A DNA stretch of 64,000 nt from Zhengella sedimenti (GCF_046506625.1 NZ_JBKFFP010000001.1:868001-932000), one strand, 5' to 3'; positions 18,172 through 30,402 are shown, counted from the first letter of the stretch. The notes: generated from the sequence alone by a model not told the origin. Numbers and translations: made by a program.

Positions 18172-19191
18172 GTGAAAGAGAGATTGACACCCGCAGCCGA
18201 TTTTCTCCTGCACTTCAACAAGCTGCGAGAGGAAGTCAACGGCAGCCCGCAAACACTGCTCACCTTCCTGAAGGAAAAGCCCGAGTGGCGCGGTCTTGCC
18301 TCGAATGTGAGAGCGTCGGCTGATTTCATAAAGTCAATCACTGCGCTAAAGAAAGTGCACCCTCATGTCAGTCCTTCATTTATCAATGCATGGAAAGAGT
18401 ATGAGCGCATTTGGAAAATACCAGTTGAATATGTCTATTGGGAAAAACTATTTTCGTTGTCTCTTGACGTCGGAGATGGGACGATCATTGGTCCGATTTC
18501 TTACGAAGAATTTGCTGCTCGAGACAGGGCTGGCTCCACCCTTGAAGCGCCGAACCCCGAAACAGATGAAAGGTTCAAGCCTCTTGAGCATGACGGAGGC
18601 GCGGCAATCCGGTCATTGAAGAGCGTCGTTTCAGGCGTGGCGGATGGCAAGAGAGAGATAGGCGAGTATTTTATAGCGAACGCACTCGATGTTGGTCTGG
18701 GGGCGCTGGACCACCTCGAAGACAGGATAGGAATTGACCTTGCTTTGGCCTTCGACCGGTGGAGCCGCCTGCCGCCGGTGTTCGTCCCCAAGCATGTCTC
18801 TGATCGACACGGTCAGACGGAGAAGGGGTCGCTCTACGAACTTCTGAACGATGCCATCCGCGCCTATGTCGCCGGTGCTCCTGCGGCGGCGATTGCCATG
18901 TGCCGGGCCTGCCTGGAGATTGTTCTGAAAGACCACTACCTGCGCGGTGAATGGGACGAGAAGGATAGCCTCTATTCTGTCATCGAACTTGCAGTTGTCC
19001 GCTATGACTTCCTGAGCAAGAAGAAGCTCCACTCTCTCCGGTTGGATGCCAACCGCATCCTGCACAATATCGCCGGAGAGCCGAAGCTGGGCCTCGAGGA
19101 TGAGAAAGTGCTTCTGCAGTTTTTCAAGGACCTGAAGTTTTACATCGAGCGCGCGCCGCAAAAGCCAGCTTCCCGCCAGGGCGGACCGTGA
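18172..19191 (+). CDS. DUF4145-like protein at the head of the type I restriction locus
   Basis: This 339-residue soluble protein has an uncharacterised N-terminal half (ADFLLHFNKLREEVNGSPQT). Its C-terminal helical region (residues ~225–320) shows an AAIAMCRACLEIVLKDHYLRG-type helix, a basic DFLSKKKLHSLR and ILHNIAG, the pattern of DUF4145, a HEPN-like domain common beside restriction genes. The start is GTG, with GAGG about 10 nt upstream. It lies 128 bp before hsdM on the same strand. It may serve the restriction system or be a separate defence component; no catalytic proof is visible. Confidence 0.65.
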   Translation: MKERLTPAADFLLHFNKLREEVNGSPQTLLTFLKEKPEWRGLASNVRASADFIKSITALKKVHPHVSPSFINAWKEYERIWKIPVEYVYWEKLFSLSLDVGDGTIIGPISYEEFAARDRAGSTLEAPNPETDERFKPLEHDGGAAIRSLKSVVSGVADGKREIGEYFIANALDVGLGALDHLEDRIGIDLALAFDRWSRLPPVFVPKHVSDRHGQTEKGSLYELLNDAIRAYVAGAPAAAIAMCRACLEIVLKDHYLRGEWDEKDSLYSVIELAVVRYDFLSKKKLHSLRLDANRILHNIAGEPKLGLEDEKVLLQFFKDLKFYIERAPQKPASRQGGP

Positions 19192-19319
19192 CAGCGGCCA
19201 TTGGCCGCCGTCGTTTGGTAATGCGAGGATGCCCGCCATGGTTGCTGTCCGCTCTTGCCATATCGCCGTGCCCGGTTAAGTCTTGTCGCCCTGCACGGGG
19301 AATCGCCTGAGGGAACGGG

Positions 19320-20843
19320 ATGAGCATAGAGAAGACGCTGTTTGCCGCCGCCGACAAGATGCGCGGGTCGATGGATGCGGGCGAATACAAGCACATCGCG
19401 CTCGGCCTGCTCTTCCTGCGCTATGTCTCGGTCTCCTTCCAGCGCCTGCATGACCGGCTGAGCACGGAGGACTATTCGGATCCGGAGGACCGCGACGAAT
19501 ACCTGGCGGAGAACGTCTTCTGGGTGCCGGAGAAGGCGCGCTGGTCGTTCATCGCGAAGAATGCCCGCGACCCCGGCATCGGCGTGATGATCGACGACGC
19601 AATGCGCGAGATCGAGGCGGAGAACCCGTCGCTGAGGGGCGCGCTGCCCAAGGTGTTCGGCAAGGAGAGCCTGGACAAGACCATGCTGACGGGCCTCATC
19701 GGCCTGTTCACCAACGACATCAGGCTCGAAGGCACACCGGCTGATTTCGACCTGATCGGCCGCATCTATGAATACTGCATCGGCGAGTTCGCCTCGTCGG
19801 AAGGCAAGCGCGGCGGCGAGTTCTACACGCCGAAGTCGGTGGTCAACACGCTGATCGAGATGATCGAGCCGACGAGGGGCCGCGTCTATGACCCCTGCTG
19901 CGGCACGGGCGGCTTCTTCGTGCAGTCTGAGAAGTTCATCGAGGCGCACAAGGGGCAGAAGAACGACATCGCCATCTATGGCCAGGAGCGCAACCACACC
20001 ACCTTCGGCCTGGCGCGCATGAACCTCGCCATCCGCGGCATCTTCGCCGATATCCGCTGGAACTCGGAGGGCACGCTGGTCAAGGACGCCTTCCCGGACG
20101 AGCGCTTCGACTATGTGCTTGCCAACCCGCCCTTCAACATCTCCGACTGGTCGGGCGAGATGCTGCGCGAGGACGCCCGCTGGCGGTTCGGCGCGCCGCC
20201 CGCGGGCAACGCCAACTTCGCCTGGATCCAGCATATCCATGCGCGCCTCGCCGCGTCCGGCATTGGCGGCGTGGTCATGGCCAACGGCTCCATGTCGTCC
20301 ATGTCGGGCGGGGAGGGCGACATCCGCCGCGCGATGGTGGAGGGCGACGCGGTGGATGCCATGGTGGCGCTGCCCGGGCAGTTGTTCTACGGCACGCAGA
20401 TCCCCGCCTGCCTGTGGATCCTGGCGAAGGACAAGTCCAACGGCGTGGCGAAGGACGCGGCGCTGCGCGACCGGCGCGGCGAGGTGCTGTTCATCGACGC
20501 GCGCAAGATGGGCGCGCTGGTGCCCGGCAGCCGCAAGCAGAAGGAACTGTCGGACGAAGAGATCGGAAAGATCGCCCGGGCCTACCACGCCTGGCGGGGC
20601 GAGCCCGACGCCGGGGCCTATGAGGACGAGCCGGGGTTCTGCAAGGCGGCGGGCAGGGAAGAGATCGCCAGGCACAATTACGTGCTGACGCCTGGACGCT
20701 ATGTGGGCGCGGGCGCGGCGGCGGATGACGGCGAACCCTTCGAGGAAAAGTTCGAACGGCTGATGGGCGAACTCCGGCAGCAATTCGCCGAAGGCCGCCG
20801 GCTGGAAGCCGAGATCGAGGCGCGGCTGGGGGGGCTGGGATGA
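19320..20843 (+). CDS. hsdM: Type I restriction-modification methyltransferase subunit
   Basis: This 507-residue N6-adenine methyltransferase works with HsdS to modify DNA. An N-terminal helical domain (residues ~1–150) is followed by the catalytic domain with the SAM-binding motif DPCCGTGG starting at residue 191 and the catalytic NPPF at residue 269. The GEFYTPKSVV stretch just before the SAM motif is a strong HsdM mark. The stop overlaps the hsdS start as ATGA. It is the first subunit gene of the order M–S–(two extra genes)–R. Confidence 0.96.
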   Translation: MSIEKTLFAAADKMRGSMDAGEYKHIALGLLFLRYVSVSFQRLHDRLSTEDYSDPEDRDEYLAENVFWVPEKARWSFIAKNARDPGIGVMIDDAMREIEAENPSLRGALPKVFGKESLDKTMLTGLIGLFTNDIRLEGTPADFDLIGRIYEYCIGEFASSEGKRGGEFYTPKSVVNTLIEMIEPTRGRVYDPCCGTGGFFVQSEKFIEAHKGQKNDIAIYGQERNHTTFGLARMNLAIRGIFADIRWNSEGTLVKDAFPDERFDYVLANPPFNISDWSGEMLREDARWRFGAPPAGNANFAWIQHIHARLAASGIGGVVMANGSMSSMSGGEGDIRRAMVEGDAVDAMVALPGQLFYGTQIPACLWILAKDKSNGVAKDAALRDRRGEVLFIDARKMGALVPGSRKQKELSDEEIGKIARAYHAWRGEPDAGAYEDEPGFCKAAGREEIARHNYVLTPGRYVGAGAAADDGEPFEEKFERLMGELRQQFAEGRRLEAEIEARLGGLG

Positions 20844-22147
20844 TGTGGTCGTCTCGAACTTTGGGTGACCTTGCTGAGTTCACCAATGGTCTGAATTTCT
20901 CAGAGAAAAATGATGGAGACGGTCTAAAGATCGTCCGAGTTCGGGACTTTGGTGATCGCCATTTCGTTGACTGGAATAGCTTGTCAGAGATCGATCCAGA
21001 GGGCTTGAAAATTTCGGACAAGGTTTTTCTTGATCCCGATGACATAGTCATCGTTCGGTCCAACGGGAACAAGGACCTAGTGGGTCGTTCAATGATCTAT
21101 TCTGGGCCACCGAAGACAGCTGCATTCGCAGGTTTCTGTATTCGCGCGCGAGTTGATAAGCGCAAAGCATCGCCTCAGTTCGTGCACTATTGGTTGAGGT
21201 CGCCGTCTACCCGTGAGAAGCTTAGCCGCGAAGGAGGGGGAACTGGTATTCAGAATGTTTCCCAGTCGCTTCTCAGGATGCAGACGATTATCTTGCCACC
21301 TCTCGCCGAACAACGTGGGATTGCGGCCATCCTCGGGGCGCTGGATGACAAGATCGAGTTGAACCGCAAGACGGCGGCGACGCTGGAGGCCATGGCCCGC
21401 GCGCTCTACCGGTCGTGGTTCGTGGATTTCGACCCGGTCCATGCGAAGGCGGAAGGCCGCGCGCCCGCCCACATGGACGCCGCCACCGCGGCCCTCTTCC
21501 CCGACCGCTTCGGCGACAACGGCCTGCCGGAGGGGTGGGAGACTTTGCCTTTATCGAGCGTGTGCGATCAGGCGAAGAAGACGATCAAGCCGATGGAGGC
21601 TCCAAGTGATGTTTTTCAGCATTTCAGTCTTCCAGCCTTTGACGCTTTCCGGATGCCCTTGGAGGAGGTTGGCGCGTCGATCAAGAGCAACAAGCTCTTC
21701 GTGCCTAACAATTCAATCCTATTTTCGCGTCTGAATCCAATAATTCCGAGGGTTTGGTGGGCTAGAACAACAAATTTAAACGCGGTGCCGATAGCGTCGA
21801 CCGAGTTTTTCATAGCTAAAGCCCGCCGTGAAACAGAGACAACTTGGTTGTATTGCCTGTTGTCATCCGAAGAGTTCCGGGATGATGCGCTGGCTCGAGT
21901 AACTGGCACATCGAATAGCCATCAACGAGTGCCGCCCAAAGGTTTAGGCGATATTGAGATCACCAACCCTTCTATGGAGATTGTCGATGTTTTTTCTAGC
22001 CTATCGAGAACATGGTTCGAAAGAATACACGCTATGGCGAATGAAAACGTCACGCTCGCCGCCCTCCGTGACACGCTGCTGCCCCGCCTGATGTCGGGCG
22101 AACTGCGGGTGGGCGAGGCGTGCGAGCAGGTGGAGGCAATTGCCTGA
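20840..22147 (+). CDS. hsdS: Type I restriction-modification specificity subunit
   Basis: This 435-residue protein determines the target sequence. It has two target-recognition domains (residues ~1–150 and ~235–395). Each is followed by a conserved helical spacer: PPLAEQRGIAAILGALDDKI then ALYRSWFVDFDPVHAK, and NVTLAALRDTLLPRLMSGEL. The recognition segments at about 20850–21290 and 21545–22020 are clearly more AT-rich than the conserved spacers and flanking genes, as expected if recognition domains are swapped. It overlaps hsdM by 4 bases, and its stop shares one base with the next start. Confidence 0.95.
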   Translation: MMWSSRTLGDLAEFTNGLNFSEKNDGDGLKIVRVRDFGDRHFVDWNSLSEIDPEGLKISDKVFLDPDDIVIVRSNGNKDLVGRSMIYSGPPKTAAFAGFCIRARVDKRKASPQFVHYWLRSPSTREKLSREGGGTGIQNVSQSLLRMQTIILPPLAEQRGIAAILGALDDKIELNRKTAATLEAMARALYRSWFVDFDPVHAKAEGRAPAHMDAATAALFPDRFGDNGLPEGWETLPLSSVCDQAKKTIKPMEAPSDVFQHFSLPAFDAFRMPLEEVGASIKSNKLFVPNNSILFSRLNPIIPRVWWARTTNLNAVPIASTEFFIAKARRETETTWLYCLLSSEEFRDDALARVTGTSNSHQRVPPKGLGDIEITNPSMEIVDVFSSLSRTWFERIHAMANENVTLAALRDTLLPRLMSGELRVGEACEQVEAIA

Positions 22148-22986
22148 TGAAGTTCATCTACTTCGATGAGAGCGGGTCCAAGGACGAAGGTGATGTCTTC
22201 GTATTGTGCGGTCTGATGGTTGACGCCTACAAGCTTCGGAAAAAGAACGCTGATTTCGACATCATGTTTGCTGAATTGCTTGAGCGTCACCCGGGATCGG
22301 GGACAGAGCTCAAGACAAAAAGGTTTATCAATGGCAGAGGTGGTTGGAGTGAGGTGCCTGCCCAAGAGCGAAAAGAATTTCTGAGAGATGTATGTCGACT
22401 TGCCGTGTCGAACGGCGGCAAGCTCTTCGGTATAGGGTTATCATTTGAAGCGTTCGATGCGGCCAGAGAAGCTGGCTATGGGCACCCATTTGGGAGTAAC
22501 TATTGGGTCGCCAGCAGCATGTTCGCCAGCGCTCTCGTTCAGAAGAAGATGCAAGGTGTAAAAAACGGCAAGGGCCTTACAGTCGTAATCATGGACGACA
22601 ACAAGGCCGATATGCCGAAGCTTTCGGATGGACTTTACAAAGCTGAAGAATGGTATGATGCACTTTACCAAATACGCCAGAAGCGCAGAGGAAAATCAGT
22701 TTGGGTCGCCAGAAAGGCAAATAACAGGTTCGATCACATCATAAACACGGCTTTCGCGATCAAGTCAGATCATTCCTCTCTTGTCCAGGTTGCTGATGCG
22801 ATCTGCTATGTCTACCGCCGCAATCTTGAACTTATGACGGCTGCCGAGGAATGGGAGGGAGAGCAAGCCTTCTATGAAAGTTTGGTCGCAATATTGGAGC
22901 CTCACAGGGTGAAACTAGGCCATGCTCCGGCTGAACCTTCTGTTCGATTCTACAGGGCAGCCAAACATCCTGAATGGATCATTTGA
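22147..22986 (+). CDS. DUF3800 protein between hsdS and hsdR
   Basis: This 279-residue protein begins MKFIYFDESGSKDEGDVFVL, the DUF3800 hallmark (Asp-Glu-Ser-Gly) of an RNase H-like fold. Later acidic positions fit that fold: VVIMDDNKAD near residue 150 and LVQVADAICYVYRR near residue 218. DUF3800 genes are frequent in defence islands, and a nuclease role is suspected, not shown. The ATG at 22147 shares its A with the hsdS stop (TGATG). The gene is more AT-rich than hsdM or hsdR. Confidence 0.85.
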   Translation: MKFIYFDESGSKDEGDVFVLCGLMVDAYKLRKKNADFDIMFAELLERHPGSGTELKTKRFINGRGGWSEVPAQERKEFLRDVCRLAVSNGGKLFGIGLSFEAFDAAREAGYGHPFGSNYWVASSMFASALVQKKMQGVKNGKGLTVVIMDDNKADMPKLSDGLYKAEEWYDALYQIRQKRRGKSVWVARKANNRFDHIINTAFAIKSDHSSLVQVADAICYVYRRNLELMTAAEEWEGEQAFYESLVAILEPHRVKLGHAPAEPSVRFYRAAKHPEWII

Positions 22987-23016
22987 GTTAGTGGTGCGAG
23001 GGGGAGCGGGAAAGCC

Positions 23017-24152
23017 ATGTTCCGCGTTGACCGTGACCAGAACCGGATCTTCCGCCTCGACAGGAGCCGCTTTGCCGACCTGAACCTGCGCGAGCGCGAG
23101 CACCTGCAGGAATGGCTCGCCAACCAGCCCGACGCGCTGGGCGAGGACCTGCTCATCATCCAGAAGGAGTTTGACGGCTTCGCCGACACGCGAGAGCGCC
23201 TCGACCTTCTGGCGCTCGACACGGACGGCCAGCTTGTCGTCATCGAGAACAAGCTGGACGACTCCGGCCGCGACGTGGCCTGGCAGGCGCTCAAATATGC
23301 CGCCTATGTCTCCACGCTCAACCGGGCCCAGATCATCGACATCTACCAGCAATACCTCGACCGCCATTGCGGCGGCGGCAATGCCGTGCAGGCAATCTGC
23401 GACTTCCTGGCGGTGGAGTCGCTCGATGAGGTGGTGCTCAATCCGGGCCACGAGCAGCGGCTGATCTTCATTGCCGCGAACTTCCGCAAGGAGGTAACGG
23501 CCACCGTGCTCTGGCTGCGCGAGCACCGCATCGACGCGCGCTGCTACAAGGTGGTGCCCTATCTGTTCGGTGAGGAGTTGTTCGTCGACATCCAGCCGGT
23601 CATCCCGACGCCGGAGGCCGCCGACTTCATGATCGGCATGGCCGAGAAGGAGACCGAGGCCCGAACCGCTAAAGGTGCGAGCCATGAAACTGACCAGTTG
23701 CGTCTCGACTACTGGGCCCGTTTGCTGGATAAATTGAAAGAAAACAACGTCGGTCTTTATCGCAATGTCAGCCCGGCGAAATACCATTGGTTGAATAATG
23801 GATCTGGACTCCCGTCTTGCATATATAATCTTTTCTTCCTGAAAACAGCCATTCTGGTCGGTTTCACGATCCAGCGAAAAGACGCCGAGGAGAACAAGCG
23901 GCTGTTCGACCTGTTGTATGATCGCAAGGACGAGATCGAGGCAGCCTTCGGCCATGCGATCGAGTGGCTGCGGCTCGACGGCCAAAAGGCGTCGCGCATC
24001 CAGTATGCCTTTGCCTGCGACGGCTATGACCGGGACCGCTGGGACGAGTATGTCGCCTGGCACGTCGAACATATCCAGCGCTGGGAGCGGGCGCTCAAGG
24101 GGCCGCTGGCGGACCTGGCCGCGGCCTTGCGCCAGCGGGGCGGGGGTGAGGA

Positions 24153-24165
<13 letters not shown>
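23017..24165 (+). CDS. DUF4268 protein with NucS-like nuclease domain
   Basis: This 382-residue protein has an N-terminal domain with RLDLLALDTDGQLVVIENK at about residues 60–78. The D…E-N-K pattern followed by VAWQALKYAAY is the PD-(D/E)XK nuclease core seen in NucS/DUF91 proteins. The C-terminal part (from about residue 230) fits DUF4268 (LDYWARLLDKLKENN, then DRKDEIEAAFGHAIEWLRLD). It overlaps hsdR by 13 bases and follows DUF3800 by 30, so it belongs to the operon. It may be an accessory nuclease; activity is inferred from motifs. Confidence 0.82.
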
Positions 24166-27230
<3,065 letters not shown>

Positions 27231-27289
27231 CACTTGCCGCGCGCTCTGCCGGAAACGCCTTTCGCCAACCCGGGAAGCGGCAAGAGCGT

Positions 27290-28333
27290 TCAGCCTGCGC
27301 CGCAGGCCTCACGGGTCATGCGCAACAGCTCCTCGGAGATGAAAACAAGTTTCCCGGTCCCGAGATCCTTGCGTGTCCGGACGATGTCTTCCAGCATGTA
27401 ACTGGCCCACCCTTCGGGGTCCGAGAACTTGCGAAGAGCAAGCTGCCTCGACGAACCCTTGCCCCTTATCCTGCCACCGGCGCACATAAGGGCGTCCTTG
27501 ATCCCCTTTCTCAATGCCGCGTCGTCACCGGGAATGACAACAACGCCGTGCAGGTGAAGGCGCCCTTCCGGGGAAACCTCGAGGACGAAAGAGTAGGGGA
27601 GAACGCGGCCGAGGTGTTGTTTCATCTCCCTGTTCACGTAGTGGGAGAGGAAGCGGGTTGGGTCGTTGTTCGCCCGGGCAGCCGCTTCGCGCTTGGGTGA
27701 CAGGTTCAGGCTGAAGGTCATGCCGTTGTTCCTGGCCGCGACCCGGACGGACTCGGCGAGCTTGTCCTCTGCCGACGCGTGACGCCACTGGTTCTTGCCG
27801 CTGATCGCCCTCGGAGCGTTCGAGCTTCTGTTCTTCTTGGTGCGGCTGCAGGGACCTGCTGAGGTAGGCGCATGAGACCTGTTCGGTGCATCAGGAGAAA
27901 TGACAACTGGACAAGCCTCGATGAAGACACGGTCAACATTCGGAAAAGAATGATTTTTTCGGTGGTCAAGCGCGATGTCCGCTGTCGCAGTATTGCCATT
28001 CTGGTTTGTCGCAATTTTTCCGACTTCGCCAAGAGGCTGACAGCCCGCCTGGGAAACCGCGACAAGACTGTTCGGGGCCACGGTCGCTGGCGCGGACACA
28101 GCGTTGACCCCGTCTTCGTCCAGCGCGTCAAGCGCCCATAGGAACCCGCTCAACTCTTCGCGACACGAGTCCGGCGAAACCGCCATTCCCTCGAAGACAT
28201 CCACGAGGGCTAAAGGGACACGCTGGCCGCAGCCTTTCCATATCAGGAACGCCAGTTCCGACCGCCGACGGATCTCAGCGTGGTTCCAGATTTCACGCAG
28301 AGGACTGTGTTCCAACTCATCATCTAGGGTCAT
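27290..28333 (-). CDS. HUH-type replication/relaxase-like protein
   Basis: In this 347-residue protein only the C-terminal 150 residues look globular. They include SFVLEVSPEGRLHLHGVVVI with His260 and His262 forming an HUH metal-binding motif, a basic region GGRIRGKGSSRQLALRKF, and GWASYMLEDI with Tyr312 as candidate nucleophile. This order (HUH, then Tyr) is that of rolling-circle Rep and relaxase enzymes, which nick DNA. The N-terminal half is long and low in complexity (MTLDDELEHSPLREIWNHAE, then polar text). The ATG at 28333 was preferred over a GTG at 28399; neither has a strong ribosome site. It is probably the island's replication or mobilisation gene. Confidence 0.6.
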   Translation of the reverse strand: MTLDDELEHSPLREIWNHAEIRRRSELAFLIWKGCGQRVPLALVDVFEGMAVSPDSCREELSGFLWALDALDEDGVNAVSAPATVAPNSLVAVSQAGCQPLGEVGKIATNQNGNTATADIALDHRKNHSFPNVDRVFIEACPVVISPDAPNRSHAPTSAGPCSRTKKNRSSNAPRAISGKNQWRHASAEDKLAESVRVAARNNGMTFSLNLSPKREAAARANNDPTRFLSHYVNREMKQHLGRVLPYSFVLEVSPEGRLHLHGVVVIPGDDAALRKGIKDALMCAGGRIRGKGSSRQLALRKFSDPEGWASYMLEDIVRTRKDLGTGKLVFISEELLRMTREACGAG

Positions 28334-28507
28334 TTGTTGGCACCGTTCAACTCGAGCGCCGAGCCGGGATCCTGTCGTTTGGCATGGAAATGGGGTCACC
28401 GGCTTGGCTGGAAACGCCGACAGCCCCAGTCATAGGACAGTTGGCGTGGTTCGGGATTCGCATTCCCATTTCGGGGAAGTGGCACGTCGCCCTTTGTCGA
28501 CGTTCAG

Positions 28508-28570
28508 TCCGTTCGCTCGTTAGCCGATAAGTCAGTAAGCTCGTTCGTCAGTAAGCCGGTTCGCTCGTTC
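28508..28570. repeat. Short interlaced direct repeats upstream of the HUH gene
   Basis: The 10-mer gtcagtaagc occurs at 28530 and 28546 (period 16), and ccg(g)ttcgctcgtt occurs at 28508 and 28555. They lie about 180–230 bp before the HUH gene start. They could be replication iterons or a coding repeat at the end of the 28532–28831 frame. Confidence 0.5.
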
Positions 28571-28831
28571 GTTGCCCGCAGGCGATGTCGTGGAGCCGCT
28601 TGGCGTGGCGGGGATGCCCTTGCACGACATATTATTATGATAAGCGATCACTGACTCTCCTTCAAGTAGTAGCAGAGCATTCTTCACGTCGCCAACCGAT
28701 TCAGGCGATGGAATATGCGCAACCATTTCGGATTTGCGACTGGCGTCTATCTGCTGCCCCGCCAGGCCGCCACTTTCGGGTGTGGTGGTGCTCTGGTTGA
28801 CTCGTAGAAGCTCCGTGGCGCGCTCCGTCAT
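28532..28831 (-). CDS. Doubtful small open frame between HUH and DUF3102 genes
   Basis: This 99-residue frame starts MTERATELLRVNQSTTTPES and ends GNERANRLTDERAY. It is hydrophilic and has no recognised domain, and no ribosome site precedes the ATG. The middle (SVGDVKNALLLLEGESVIAY) could be a helix-strand unit. It may be real, since it fills the gap between two genes of the same strand, but it may equally be chance. Confidence 0.3.
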   Translation of the reverse strand: MTERATELLRVNQSTTTPESGGLAGQQIDASRKSEMVAHIPSPESVGDVKNALLLLEGESVIAYHNNMSCKGIPATPSGSTTSPAGNERANRLTDERAY

Positions 28832-28891
28832 TTTTTGAGCTATGGATACTGCCCGCGAGACGGAGCGCGCTGGTGAGGCGCTATGAGCGTT

Positions 28892-29716
28892 TTACACCGC
28901 CAGAGGCTGTGCCCGCGGGTCACCATCCGGATGCCCCGATGAGGCAGGCCCGGGGTCGATGTCTTCGACCACATCATTGGACAGCGCATGCTTGAGAGCG
29001 GCAAGCTCGTCGCCTGAGATGTTGCTCAACCAGTGGGCGACGATCGGAAACTCTGATCCTAAGGCCCGCCTGAGAATGCCCGCCACATCCGCGGCACGAG
29101 TTCCGTGATCCGGTAGCAGAATGCTGCTATCCGGACTTGCTTCCATCGCGGTAAGGTCAGATGGCGCCGGGGTGGTGCCCTTGTTAGTGCCGTTCCTTGC
29201 AGCCCGTGCCAACTTGGCGGCCTTGATGCGCTCATCGATGTCCTTGGCCGTGGGCGTGTTTCCCTTGTCGATGTCGTTGATGACGCTCTCGCGAACAGCC
29301 TCGGGCGTATTCCTGGCGGACAGCTTGTAGATGGAGGCCGGGGCCAGGGCTTCTACAGCATGCGCCATGCCGCCGAACACCCGCGCGGCCTGCATGTAGT
29401 TTTGGGCTGTGCGTTCGCTCCACCCGAAATCGGCCTCGAGCCACTGCCGGAAAGCGCCATGCTTGAGCTTGTTCTTGACCATGAGCAGGTCCTTGCCGGT
29501 CGCAAGGATGTTCTTGACGATGTTTGTGTGCCGCTCCCTGATGCGAGCCGCGGCATCACGGATTTCATCAGCGTCGGGCTCGTCTACGCCCTCGTAGTGG
29601 AACCGATCAGGCGCGCTCTCGGGCAGGCTGGCAGTAGCACATGGCACATCAAATGTCAGTTCGGTGATCAGGTCATCTTCCTCGTTCTGTGTCGTTATTA
29701 CGTTGTCGATGGACAT
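28892..29716 (-). CDS. DUF3102 protein
   Basis: This 274-residue protein contains the DUF3102 pattern near residues 55–125: ERHTNIVKNILATGKDLLMV, then KLKHGAFRQWLEADFGWSER and AQNYMQAA, which resembles a helix-turn-helix. DUF3102 proteins occur on phages, plasmids and islands; a DNA-binding or partition-like role is likely but unproven. The C-terminal tail is acidic (VVEDIDPGPASSGHPDGD). Of two adjacent ATGs (29719 and 29716) I chose the one better spaced from GAGG. Confidence 0.75.
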   Translation of the reverse strand: MSIDNVITTQNEEDDLITELTFDVPCATASLPESAPDRFHYEGVDEPDADEIRDAAARIRERHTNIVKNILATGKDLLMVKNKLKHGAFRQWLEADFGWSERTAQNYMQAARVFGGMAHAVEALAPASIYKLSARNTPEAVRESVINDIDKGNTPTAKDIDERIKAAKLARAARNGTNKGTTPAPSDLTAMEASPDSSILLPDHGTRAADVAGILRRALGSEFPIVAHWLSNISGDELAALKHALSNDVVEDIDPGPASSGHPDGDPRAQPLAV

Positions 29717-29861
29717 CATTGCCTCATGGCTCGTTGACGATGACGCTGATATAGCAACCACGCTGTCGGGAAGTGCACGATCTCCAAGTTTCTTTTCTGA
29801 TGACCTCGCGCGACTGGCGCGAGGTTTACATCGCGGCGGAAAAACGCGGGCGGGCGTTTTG

Positions 29862-29889
29862 CGTCAACCTGGCGTCAACATTCGTCAAC
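29862..29889. repeat. Three cgtcaac repeats at helical spacing
   Basis: The 7-mer cgtcaac lies at 29862, 29873 and 29883, spaced 11 and 10 bp, so all face the same side of the helix. The array is about 145 bp before the DUF3102 gene and may be a regulator or initiator binding array. Confidence 0.6.
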
Positions 29890-29959
29890 CCTCATGTGAC
29901 AGCGTAGATCTTTCGCAGGTCCACGCCACCATAGCGGTGGATCCGACCCGGGATGCTCG

Positions 29960-30083
29960 CGGCGCCAGAACGCATCCCCATGGCACGTGCGGGGTTCCCT
30001 AGGACTTCGACTTGTCACCATGGCGGGATCCGGCGCTGGACGGGAGTGTCTTGGTTCCTCGGGAGCGTCAGCTTGTGCGCCAT
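29960..30083. repeat. Imperfect 125-bp direct repeat, copy A
   Basis: This is the same orientation as copy B at 36873–36997. The first 35 bases (cggcgccagaacgcatcccc…) are identical, and similarity continues with scattered differences through ccctaggactt and cttggttcctc. The two copies flank the copper cassette. Confidence 0.8.
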
Positions 30084-30203
30084 TCGCCGGCGAAAACGGT
30101 AGCGATGACAGCCTGGGTCAACGGTCTGGATGACATAACCAGCTTTGTGATCGAACCGCAGCATGGCGGGAAGCATTCACCTTGATTGGCAACATGGAAT
30201 CGG

Positions 30204-30234
30204 TTGACCTTCCAGCTACCTGAACGTCTAGATG
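30204..30234 (+). promoter_or_regulatory. CueR-type promoter (frameshifted small secreted gene)
   Basis: TTGACC at 30204, a 19-bp spacer and TAGATG at 30229. The left half-site ACCTTCC is intact and the right half is degenerate. The next ATG (30241) is 6 nt after the -10 element. The spacer is nearly identical to the promoter at 51211. Confidence 0.8.
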
Positions 30235-30380
30235 ATAGTCATGGCACTGTCCTGCTTCTGCTCGCATCCCTGTTCCTGGTGTCCGTCCATCCGGGCACCA
30301 TGGTTGGCATGGGCGCCAATCATTCGGACCAGCATGAAGCTCTTGCAGGTCAGTCAAAAGGCAAAACCGTGTGGTCGTGA
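30232..30380 (+). pseudogene. Frameshifted, 3'-truncated copy of the CCPGMA small secreted protein
   Basis: DNA from the promoter through the signal peptide matches the intact gene at 51248 base for base over long runs. There the start reads ATGCGCACTG; here it is ATGGCACTG, one base short, so translation from 30241 leaves the signal-peptide frame. Restoring one base gives a hydrophobic stretch (TVLLLLASLFLVSVHPG) and a His-bearing remnant ending KTVWS. The Cys motif and the conserved C-terminal end are missing. A sequencing or assembly error could mimic the frameshift but not the missing 3' half. Confidence 0.75.
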
Positions 30381-30402
30381 TGCAAGACAGGAAATTGAAC
30401 TG

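Larger units (their letters stand above)
29717..30203. other. Intergenic stretch upstream of the copper cassette
   Basis: No gene is supported. It holds three cgtcaac repeats (29862–29889) and copy A of a 125-bp repeat (29960–30083). The next recognisable element is the CueR-type promoter at 30204. Confidence 0.6.

Noticed and set aside
30186..30380. Open frame starting MATWNRLTFQLPERLDD as a separate small gene
   Set aside because: Its start lies before the CueR promoter, and its hydrophobic part matches the intact 51248 gene in a shifted frame. It is better read as a frameshifted copy.
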